DNA from: Paraburkholderia nodosa
GTDB taxonomy: Bacteria; Pseudomonadota; Gammaproteobacteria; Burkholderiales; Burkholderiaceae
Assembly (NCBI RefSeq): GCF_001718195.1
Contig: NZ_MCNV01000018.1
Location: 98,150-162,149, forward strand
DNA: 64,000 nucleotides
Direction: 5' to 3'
Positions 51,416-59,900 of the stretch are shown piece by piece (the stretch's first letter is position 1; every line of letters begins with the position of its first letter). The notes under the pieces were generated by a model that saw only the letters and a program-made list of their open reading frames with translations, made no database searches and was not told the origin of the DNA. A program made the position numbers and the translations under genes.

Positions 51416-52263
51416 GCGCCGCTCTGAGCGACGGTCTGCGCCCAGGTGCCGGGGTGGAAACGGTCAAGCTGAATGATGCAACCGCCGCTCAGGATCATCG
51501 CCATCGATGAGCAGGCCAGCGCGTTCATATGCACCAGCGGCAACGGTGTGATCAGGCGTTCGGCACCGGGCTCGATCGTGCACAGGCCGCCGAGCGACAG
51601 GTACCAGCGGCCGAACGACAGCATGTAGGCATTCGAGAGCATGCAGCCCTTCGGCAAACCGGTGCTGCCCGAGGTATAGACCAACGCACACTCGTCCGTG
51701 CTGGCTGCGAACGTGCCGGGCAGCACCGGCACCCGGGGCGCGTCGTCGCCGAGGCAGCAAACCGGCGGCAATGCCCTGTCGGTGCCGGCCAGTGCGAGGT
51801 GCAGTGCGGGTTCCAGTGCCGCCCTTCGTCTTTCCAGCGTGACCACCATCACGGCCGCGCTGTCGCGCAGCACATGCGCCATCTCCGCAGCGCTGTGCTC
51901 TGCGTTGAGCGGCACGATCGACACGCCGATGCCGTTGAGCGCCAGCCAGCACAGGAAGAACTCGGCGCGGTTGTCGAGCATCACGGCGACGCGATGGCCG
52001 CGCGTCAGGCCAGCTTCGCGGAAATCGGCCTCCAGCGCCTGCACGCGAACGGCTGCTTCGCCGTATTCCCAGTCCACCGCTTGCCCCCCGTACCCCGCCG
52101 TTGCTTGCGCGGGAATGTGGAGAAAAGGATGCGCCGGATAGCGGTCCGACGTTGCGTCAAAGGCCGCTCGAACCGAGCCGCCAGAGATTGCGGCGCTATC
52201 GCCCGGTTGCGCAGGAAACCCGCACGAGGAATCAAAAGCCATGTCGTGTCTCGCCCATTTCAT
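51410..52263 (-). pseudogene. AMP-dependent acyl-CoA ligase, N-terminal fragment
   Basis: About 285 residues of an adenylate-forming ligase: GHRVAVMLDNRAEFFLCWLALNGIGVSIVPLNAEHSAAEM, the phosphate-binding ALVYTSGSTGLPKGCMLSNAYML and PLPLVHMNALACSSMAMILSGGCIIQLDRFHPGTWAQTV. After AQSGA the frame leaves the family and stops at 51364, so the ~250 residues with the AMP-binding core and C-terminal domain are lost. Likely original job: CoA activation of an acid in the oxygenase pathway. Several ATGs (52242, 52263) could start it. Confidence 0.75.
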
Positions 52264-52330
52264 TGTCTTTCTGATGTCGGCCGGTTGTTGTCCCCGGTCA
52301 GACCATGAGCGAATACTAGTCATCGAGTAT

Positions 52331-52353
52331 CTTGATGTCAAGCAATCAATTGC
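52331..52353. promoter_or_regulatory. Overlapping inverted repeats, candidate MarR operator
   Basis: CTTGATGTCAAG (52331-52342) and GCAATCAATTGC (52342-52353) are both perfect palindromes sharing one base. A third symmetry, TTGAT...ATCAA, spans them. They lie 32 bp before the marR start and between the divergent transcription units, the expected place for MarR repression of the oxygenase operon. Confidence 0.6.
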
Positions 52354-52384
52354 GAAGTTATTTGGAGCCAAGTAAAATTCGCGT

Positions 52385-52894
52385 ATGACTACCCTTGACT
52401 ATGTGGACCAATTTCTCGCCGAATGGCGTACGGCGCGCCCTGACCTGGATCTGCAACACGCCGACATGCTGATCAGAGTGATCCGTCTGGGCGGCGTGCT
52501 GGAGCGAGAGCTGATCAAGCTTTCCCAGGCGCACGGCATCACCTCGGGCCAGTTCCAGGTGCTGGCGGCGCTGCGTCGGCGCTACCCCAAAACGGCATCC
52601 CCGTCGGACCTGAGCCGCATCGCCATCCTTACGACCGGCACGATGACCGTGCTGCTGGACCGGCTGGAAGACAAGGGCCTGGTGCGCCGTCTGCCCGATC
52701 CGAATGACCGCCGGCGGCTCGAAGTGGAACTGACGGAAGAAGGCCTGGCGTGCATCGATCGTGCACTGGACGAGCGGGTCGGCCGGCTGAACGCGCTGAC
52801 GGCGATGCTCGATCCGGAAGAGTCCGTCGCTGCAGGCCATGCACTGCGTCATTTGCTGAACGCGATCGACGCTTCGAGCGACAGCGGCGACTGA
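52385..52894 (+). CDS. MarR-family transcriptional regulator
   Basis: A 169-residue MarR protein. The winged helix is SGQFQVLAALRRRYPKTASPSDLSRIAILTTGTMTVLLDRLEDKGLVRRLPDPNDRRRLEVELTEEGL, including the DRR wing. The family usually represses a divergent operon and responds to a phenolic or aromatic ligand. Here it faces the ligase fragment and the Rieske oxygenase operon across 120 bp containing two overlapping palindromes. It may now control a damaged operon. Confidence 0.92.
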   Translation: MTTLDYVDQFLAEWRTARPDLDLQHADMLIRVIRLGGVLERELIKLSQAHGITSGQFQVLAALRRRYPKTASPSDLSRIAILTTGTMTVLLDRLEDKGLVRRLPDPNDRRRLEVELTEEGLACIDRALDERVGRLNALTAMLDPEESVAAGHALRHLLNAIDASSDSGD

Positions 52895-53288
52895 TCGGCG
52901 AAGGGGATGCCAGCTCAGGCGCCGCCCGGGAAATTTCAGTGCGAATCGATCCGGTCAGCCTTTGGCGTCGCGCTTTGGCTCGGTGGGTCGATGTGACGGA
53001 GCCAAGTAAACGCCATGAAGGTATGTCAAGTAAAAAGGCGAATCCATCGCTTCCAATATTAATTTGCACTACGACCTATATCTTTGATCCGCGATTACCG
53101 ATCACCAGACAGGAAGGGTACACCGGCAAGCCTGCCCGCAAACGCTGCGTCCTCGATGCGAAGGTAGATTCCCTCGCCGTGGCATACTCACCCCGAGCGG
53201 CAACGGCAATAAGCTCAGCATAACGATCAGAGCGAGCCACGACGCACCGCGATCCTTGCTGCGTTGCATCCTGGAGGCGTACATAACG
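52895..53288. other. Intergenic stretch between marR and TAXI gene
   Basis: 394 bp with no reading frame that has protein signatures. AT-richer around 53020-53100. The end holds TGGAGGCGTACATAACG, the likely ribosome site of the TAXI gene. No repeat or hairpin of note was found. Confidence 0.4.
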
Positions 53289-54632
53289 ATGCCCCGACAC
53301 AATCCGGCACTGCATCGCAGCCAGACAGCACCCATGACCAGGGCGAGGCGGCGCTTCCTGATCGTCGGCGTAATCATTTTGTTGGCTGCGTTTGGCTGGG
53401 TGGTGGCGATCGTGGCCGCACCCGCGTTCCAACGCACCATCGTCATGACCAGCGGCGCTGACAACGGCATCTATCGTGGCTTTGCGGATCGCTATGCGCC
53501 CATCCTGAAGCGTGCGGGCATCAAGCTCGATATCCGCAGTTCCTCCGGCGCGGTGGAGAATTATGAGCGGTTGAGAGACCCGAACAGCGCCTATGAAGTC
53601 GGTTTCATCCAGTCGGGTACCACCAACCCGAAGGAGACCGACGGTCTGCAGACGATCGCTGCCGTGTCGTACGAACCGATCTGGGTGTTCTATCGCGGCG
53701 ACACGACGGTCGACCGGCTGTCGCAGCTTCGTGGCAAGAAGATTTCGACGGGCGTGCCCGGCAGTGGCCTGCTCAATGTCGCGCAGGTATTGCTCGGCTA
53801 CAGCGGCATCACGAGCCAGAACTCCACCCTGCTGCAAATGGATGCGCCGGCAGCGTATCAAGGGCTCGAAAGCGGTCAGATCGACGCGGCTTTCTTCATC
53901 GGCCGGCCCGACGCCGAGATGCAGAAGATCCTGCTGAACAGCGATCTCAAACTGATGAGTTTCGCCCAGGCAGACGCGCTGGTTCAGAAGTTCCCATCGC
54001 TTTCGAAGATCGTCTTGCCCCGCGCGTCGACGAGTGTCGCCGATGATCTGCCGCGCACCGACGTCACGCTGCTCGCGGCAACGGCGCTGCTGGTCTCGAA
54101 AGACACGCTGCATCCGGCGCTCGTCTATCTGCTGCTCGACGCGGCTCACTCCGTTCACGGTGGCGAAGATTACTTCACGCCGCTCGGCACCTTCCCTAAC
54201 CTGAAGACGGAAGAATTCCCGCTCTCCGACGAAAGCGTCCGCTACTTCAAATCCGGCCAGCCGTTCCTGTACCGCTATCTGCCGTTCTGGCTCGCGAGCG
54301 TGATCGAACGACGGCTGTTGATCCTCGTGCCGTTCGCGGCGCTCCTGATTGGCTTGCTTCAGGCATTGCCGCGGTTGCTCGAAGCACGGATGAAAAAACG
54401 GCTCGTCGTCTGGTACCGCGAAATCAAGGCACTCGAAGACGAAGTGTGGAGCAACAGCGAGCCGAGCCCCTCGCAGATCGCGCAATGGAGCGAAGAAATC
54501 GAAAACATCGACGCAAACGCGAGCCGGATACGCATTCCGTACCGCTATTTTCAGGACGTCTACGCGCTCAAGCAGGCGATCGGTGTTGTGCGGGACCGGA
54601 TAGCCCACGTTGCGCAGCGAGCGAACGAATAG
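53289..54632 (+). CDS. TAXI-family TRAP transporter solute-binding protein, membrane-anchored
   Basis: A 447-residue protein. After a basic N-terminus a hydrophobic segment (FLIVGVIILLAAFGWVVAIVAA) is followed by TIVMTSGADNGIYRGFADRYAPILK, the TAXI solute-binding opening, and LRGKKISTGVPGSGLLNVAQVLL. A second hydrophobic segment near residue 345 (LLILVPFAALLIGLLQALPRLL) leads to a ~85-residue charged tail (RMKKRLVVWYREIKALEDEV). So it is a membrane-anchored binding domain with a cytoplasmic tail, not a free periplasmic protein, and no TRAP permease gene is near. A sensory or adaptor role is possible. The ATG at 53289 is chosen by ribosome site; one at 53334 is an alternative. Confidence 0.85.
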   Translation: MPRHNPALHRSQTAPMTRARRRFLIVGVIILLAAFGWVVAIVAAPAFQRTIVMTSGADNGIYRGFADRYAPILKRAGIKLDIRSSSGAVENYERLRDPNSAYEVGFIQSGTTNPKETDGLQTIAAVSYEPIWVFYRGDTTVDRLSQLRGKKISTGVPGSGLLNVAQVLLGYSGITSQNSTLLQMDAPAAYQGLESGQIDAAFFIGRPDAEMQKILLNSDLKLMSFAQADALVQKFPSLSKIVLPRASTSVADDLPRTDVTLLAATALLVSKDTLHPALVYLLLDAAHSVHGGEDYFTPLGTFPNLKTEEFPLSDESVRYFKSGQPFLYRYLPFWLASVIERRLLILVPFAALLIGLLQALPRLLEARMKKRLVVWYREIKALEDEVWSNSEPSPSQIAQWSEEIENIDANASRIRIPYRYFQDVYALKQAIGVVRDRIAHVAQRANE

Positions 54633-54955
54633 CGACGCTCGCCCCATTTATCTTTATTCTGCCCGCGGTCCGACCGCATGGCGAAGCACGCCACACAGGC
54701 GTACATCGCCGTTCGCGCCCCCTAAGAAACCACGCAGCCAGGCTAAATCACCGGATTAAAAGGTATTTATCCGTCAATCCCCTTTTTCGCGGGCCGCCTA
54801 ACGCAGGCATAATCCTATTGGAGCAGCGCGATTAAAAGGGTCGTTTTCGTATTCCTGACTATCCATGGACTACGCAAGGCGAGACGTTCGAGCGCCTCCA
54901 GTCCCACGATAGATTATCTGGCGTCGTCACGGCGGCGCCAGGCAGGAAAGGATTC
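54633..54955. other. Intergenic stretch before FtsH-like gene
   Basis: 323 bp, AT-rich at about 54740-54850, presumably the promoter of the protease gene. No coding signature. AGGAAAGGATTC lies just before the ATG at 54956. Confidence 0.4.
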
Positions 54956-56872
54956 ATGAAACCGGCAAGGAATTCGCGGTGGTCACGCTTTGGCCGATAC
55001 GCGGCGTTGGGTGTATGCGCGGCGGCGCTCGCGGCGGCGTCTGGCTTTTTCTACTGGCGCCATCAAGCGAATCTTGCGCAGTCCCAGCCGGCTGCGCTTA
55101 CGGGTGTCGCCAGCGCGATGCGGCATGACGCATCGCCATGGACGAAGCGCGAGAAGGATGCCTCGGAATTGCTGCGCGATATTCGCGACCGCGATGTCGC
55201 CGCAATTGGCGTGAGCCGCGAAGCAATTCTCGTCTCGACGATCAAGGGCGAAAAGTATTATGTGGCCGATCACAATGGCGCGTTCGCGAACGCCCTGCTG
55301 CTCGGCGATCTGAAACCGGGCGCGACGCCGCCCTGGCAACTCGTCTGGCTGCCGCACGCCGATGTGCGCATCGGCGCCGAGCGCTGGACAGAAGCCCTCG
55401 ACCGTGTGCGCGACGCGTTCAGTCTGCTACTCCCCGTGCTGATGCTAGGCGGCCTGCTGTGGTTCATGCGCCGCGAAATGGGCGGCGGCGCGCAATTGCT
55501 CGGCGAATCGCCGACTTTGCGCTTCGACGACGTGATCGGCGCAGGCGAGGCGAAAGCCGCGCTCGCCGACGTGCGCGCGTGGCTCACCGAGCCCGCGCAG
55601 TTCACGGGCATGGGCGTGCGCGCGCCATGCGGCGTGCTCATGACAGGCGGCCCGGGCGTCGGCAAGACGCGTCTCGCGCAGGCGCTTGCAGGCGAATGCG
55701 GCGCGAATTTCATCGCCATCACGGGCAGCTATTTCAGCGCGAAGTATTACGGTGTGGGCATTCAGAAGGTCAAGCGCCTGTTTGAGCTCGCGCGCAAGAA
55801 CGCGCCGACGGTCATCTTCATCGACGAGGCGGACGGCCTGGGCAAGCGCACCGATACGGGCGGCGGCCCGGTCGAAGCGGAAAGCAACCGCATCATCAAC
55901 CAGCTGCTCGCGGAGATGGACGGGTTCGAGTCGAACGAAGGCGTGATCATCGTCGCCGCGACCAATCACCCGGACAATCTCGACGAAGCGCTGCGCCGCC
56001 CTGGCCGCTTCGACCGCACGGTGCAGGTGCGTTTGCCCGACCTGGAGGATCGCGCAGAAATTCTGCGCTTCTACGCCGCCAATCTGAAGTCGAAAGCCAA
56101 CGACCTCGATTTCAACCAGCTCGCACGGCTGACCACGGGCCTTTCCCCGGCCACGCTCTCGATGATCGTGAATCAAGCGGGTCTCGTCGCGCGCAAGGCC
56201 GGCAAGCGGCAAGTGGCCGCGGTGCATTTTCTCGAGGCCATCAAGATTGCACGCATTGGCGACGTCAACGGCGCGGAGCGCGCGCTTTCGGACGACGAAC
56301 GCACACGCATTGCGATCCATGAAGCAGGACATGGACTCGTCGCCGCCCTCCTCGGCACCGGCGTGCTCGAAGAAGTGACGATTTTGCCGCGTGGCGGCGC
56401 GTTGGGCGTGGCGCTGATCACGAAAATGCAGGACAAGTACCTGTATCGCGAAACGGAAATGCGTAACGAAATCCAGGTGCTGCTGGGCGGGCGCAACGCG
56501 GAACTGCTCATGTTCGGCGAAGCGTCGAGCGGCGCGGCGCAGGATTTGCAGGAGGCCTCGCGCATCAGCCTCGACATGGTGTCGAAGCACGGCTTCAATG
56601 CGGATGGCAATCTGTTCAGCCTCGCGGCGCTGCCGCAGCAGGTCGCGGGCTTGCAGTTGAAGAGCGCGATCGAGCACGCGAACGCACTGCTGCACGAACT
56701 CAACGACGCGTGCTTCGCGTTGCTGCGTGCGAACGAGCCGGTGCTGCGCGCGATCGCCGACCAGTTGCTCGAGGCGGAGACGGTGCCCGGCGAGACGGTC
56801 TATCGTCTGATTCGCGAGCATGCGGCGGCCGTGGCGAGCACGCAGGCGGTGACCGAAGCGGCCGCCGCGTAA
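54956..56872 (+). CDS. FtsH-like AAA membrane metalloprotease (divergent paralogue)
   Basis: A 638-residue protein. Two membrane segments (YAALGVCAAALAAASGFFYW and LLPVLMLGGLLWFM) flank a ~110-residue periplasmic part. The AAA domain has Walker A GGPGVGKT (231-238), Walker B VIFIDEAD, and second region NHPDNLDEALRRPGRFDR. The protease site is HEAGH (His455, His459), with Asp530 in SSGAAQDL as third zinc ligand. Pore-loop residues read AKYYGVG where FtsH has MFVGVG, so the aromatic-Val-Gly motif is altered. Sequence is distinct from housekeeping FtsH, and the gene stands alone. Likely a specialised membrane-protein quality-control enzyme. Confidence 0.9.
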   Translation: MKPARNSRWSRFGRYAALGVCAAALAAASGFFYWRHQANLAQSQPAALTGVASAMRHDASPWTKREKDASELLRDIRDRDVAAIGVSREAILVSTIKGEKYYVADHNGAFANALLLGDLKPGATPPWQLVWLPHADVRIGAERWTEALDRVRDAFSLLLPVLMLGGLLWFMRREMGGGAQLLGESPTLRFDDVIGAGEAKAALADVRAWLTEPAQFTGMGVRAPCGVLMTGGPGVGKTRLAQALAGECGANFIAITGSYFSAKYYGVGIQKVKRLFELARKNAPTVIFIDEADGLGKRTDTGGGPVEAESNRIINQLLAEMDGFESNEGVIIVAATNHPDNLDEALRRPGRFDRTVQVRLPDLEDRAEILRFYAANLKSKANDLDFNQLARLTTGLSPATLSMIVNQAGLVARKAGKRQVAAVHFLEAIKIARIGDVNGAERALSDDERTRIAIHEAGHGLVAALLGTGVLEEVTILPRGGALGVALITKMQDKYLYRETEMRNEIQVLLGGRNAELLMFGEASSGAAQDLQEASRISLDMVSKHGFNADGNLFSLAALPQQVAGLQLKSAIEHANALLHELNDACFALLRANEPVLRAIADQLLEAETVPGETVYRLIREHAAAVASTQAVTEAAAA

Positions 56873-56903
56873 GCCGCTTGCACCGCCGTCATCGTTCGAG
56901 TCT

Positions 56904-59900
56904 TCAAGTCCTTTCGAGCGCCGCCATCGCCCTCACGATCACGAGCAGCACAGAAAGACTCACGCCGCTCGAAGCACGCAGTTCCGTAAGCAACTGCCCA
57001 TAACGCTCGAGCGCCGCCTCGTGCTGAGCGCACCATGCGTCGACGAGCGTTTGTGCGTCCGCGGTTTCGGAGCCTTGTGCAAGCACGCTCGTGGTGAGCG
57101 CGCGCTTGAGGTGCGCCACCTCGGCGAGCGCAGCCGCGCGCGCCATGGTGTCCCAATGCGTCGGCGTAGGCAGCGTCGCCGCACGCTCGCCAATCCAGCT
57201 GTAATTGAGCCGCGTACCCAAAGCGAAGTACGCCGCCGCAACGCGCTCAAGAGGACGGTCGCACGCCGCCGCTACATCCGCGATGTCCAGCAGTGCTACC
57301 GAAATATCTCCACTCGCCACGCGCAGCGCGAGCGCATTTTCGACGCCCGCCTTCACGAGTTCTCCCTGGCGTGCCGAAAGCGCTTCGAGATCCGGGTCGG
57401 GCAGCAGCGTCGGCAATTGCGGCGCGAGGCGCTGAGCGGCGTCGCGGCAGCGTGCCAGCAGCGTGCTCACACCATCGTTGTCCACCGAGCCTGCCTGCAG
57501 ATGCCGCAGGAACCATAGCGCCGCGCGTTCGAGCAGCCGTGCGATGTCGACGAACATGCGCGCCTGCACGTCGTCGGGCACGCGGTTGTCGAGCGCGTCG
57601 ATGGCGCGCCAGATATCGTTCAGACCAAATACGTCGCGCGCCATGATGCACGCGCGCACGATTTCGCCGGGCTGCGCGTCGGTTTCCTCCATCAAACGGT
57701 GCACGAATGCGCAGCCCACGCGGTTCACGAGCGCGTTCGTCAAATGCGTCGCCAGAATTTCACGCCGCAGCGGATGCCGATGCATGGGTTCGCTAAAGCG
57801 CTGCTGCAGTGGCTGCGGGAAGTAGTCGATCAGCAAGTCCGCGACGAGCGGGTCTTCCGGCACCGATGAATCGAGCAGCGCGTCGTAGAGCCACATCTTG
57901 CTGTAGGCGAGCAGCACGGCGCGCTCCGGCGACGTGAGCCCGAGTTTCGCGGCCTGGCGTTCGGCGATTTCATCGTCGGTCGGCAGGAATTCGATATGGC
58001 GATTTAGACGTCCTGCGCGTTCGAGCCAGCGCATGAGGCGCGATTCGGCATCGAGCAGCTCCACGGCGTAGCGGCCCGCGATCGAAAGCGCCTGAGTCTG
58101 GTAGTAGTTGTCGCTCAGCACCAGCAGTCCGACTTCGTCGGTCATCTCCGCGAGCAACGCGTTGCGCTGTTTCGTCGTCATCTCGCCGTCGGCTACCACG
58201 AGTCCGAGCAGAATCTTGATGTTGACTTCGTGGTCCGAACAATCTACACCTGCCGAGTTATCGATCGCATCCGTGTTGATGTGGCCGCCATGCTGCGCGA
58301 ATTCGATGCGCCCGAGCTGCGTGACGCCGAGATTGCCGCCCTCGCCCACGACCTTGCAGCGCAGTTCCGAGCCGTTCACGCGCACCGCGTCGTTGGCTTT
58401 GTCGCCGACTTGTGCGTTGGTCTCGCGCGCGGATTTCACATAAGTGCCAATGCCGCCGTTATAGAGCAGGTCGACCTTCGCCAGCAGGATCGCGCGAATC
58501 AACTCGGTTGGCGAAAGCGCCGCCGCCTCGATGCCGAGTGCCGTGCGCACCGCCGCCGAAAGCGGGATCGTCTTCATGGTGCGCGCGAACACGCCGCCGC
58601 CCGCCGATATCGTAGCCGGGTCGTAGTCGGCCCAGCTCGAGCGTTCGAGCGCGAAGAGCCGCGCGCGCTCGGCAAGGCTCACGGCCGGATCGGGATTCGG
58701 GTCGAGGAAAATATGGCGGTGATCGAAAGCTGCGACGAGCTTGATATGCGGCGAGAGCAGCATTCCGTTGCCGAACACGTCGCCCGACATGTCGCCAACG
58801 CCGACCACGGTGAAATCGGTGGCCTGCGTATCCACGCCCATTTCGCGGAAATGCCGCTTGACCGACTCCCACGCGCCGCGCGCCGTGATCGCCATCTTTT
58901 TGTGGTCGTAGCCCACGGACCCGCCCGAGGCAAATGCATCGTCGAGCCAGAATCCGTATTCGGCGGATATCGCGTTCGCGTAGTCGGAGAACGTGGCGGT
59001 GCCCTTGTCGGCGGCCACGACGAGGTAGGGGTCGTCGGGATCGTGGCGCACGACATCGGGCGGCGGCACGATCGCGTTGTTCACGAGATTGTCGGTAAGA
59101 TCGAGCAGGCCGCGCAGGAAGGTCTGATAGCACGCCACGCCCTCGCGCATCCATGCTTCGCGGTCGCTCGCCGGCGGCGGGTTCTTCACGACAAAGCCGC
59201 CCTTCGATCCCACCGGCACGATCACGACGTTCTTCACCATCTGGGCTTTCATGAGGCCCAGCACTTCGGTGCGGAAGTCTTCGCGGCGATCCGACCAGCG
59301 CAGGCCGCCACGAGCGACACGCCCGCCGCGCAAGTGCACACCCTCCACGCGCGGCGAATAAACCCAGATCTCGAACATGGGCTTGGGTTCGGGCAGGCCA
59401 GGCACTTTCGAAGGGTCGAATTTGAACGAGAGCGAGGGCCGCTCTGCGCCATTGGCTTCGCGGCGGAAATAGTTGGTGCGCACCGTCGCATTGATCACGC
59501 CGAGGAACTGCCGCAGGATGCGGTCTTCGTCGAGATTGGGCACCTGGTCGAGCGCGCTATCAATGGCCTTGAGCATGAGTGCCGTGCGCTCTTCCCGTGC
59601 CTGTGAATCGCGCGGATCGAACCGGAGTACGAACAGTTCGACGAACTGCCGGGCGATCGCCGGATTGCCGGTTAGCGCACGCTCGATATAGGCGTCGCTG
59701 AATGTCGAACCCACCTGGCGAAGGTACTTCGCATAGGCACGCAGGATCGTCACTTCGCGCGCGCTCAGATAGGCGCGCAGCACGAGCCGGTTGAAATCGT
59801 CATTTTCGATGCGTGCGTTCCAGACGCTTTCGAATGCGTCTTCGAACAGGCCCTTCACGCGCTCGATGTCAAATTCGGCGTCGTCCGCGAGTTCGAGGCC

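Noticed and set aside
50720..52371. Recent insertion sequence causing the mosaic
   Set aside because: No transposase, terminal inverted repeats or target duplication was visible at the junctions; deletions are the simpler reading.
53076..54647. Open frame of 523 residues on the minus strand
   Set aside because: Antisense to the TAXI gene, which has clear motifs. The antisense frame is Arg/Asp-rich without recognisable domains.
55445..56821. Open frame of 458 residues on the minus strand
   Set aside because: Antisense to the FtsH-like protease; low-complexity Arg/Ala/Glu composition.
58230..59606. Long open frame (458 residues) on the plus strand
   Set aside because: It lies wholly inside, and antisense to, the NAD-glutamate dehydrogenase gene; its composition is Arg/His/Ala-rich with no family motif. 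It is a by-product of GC-rich codon use.
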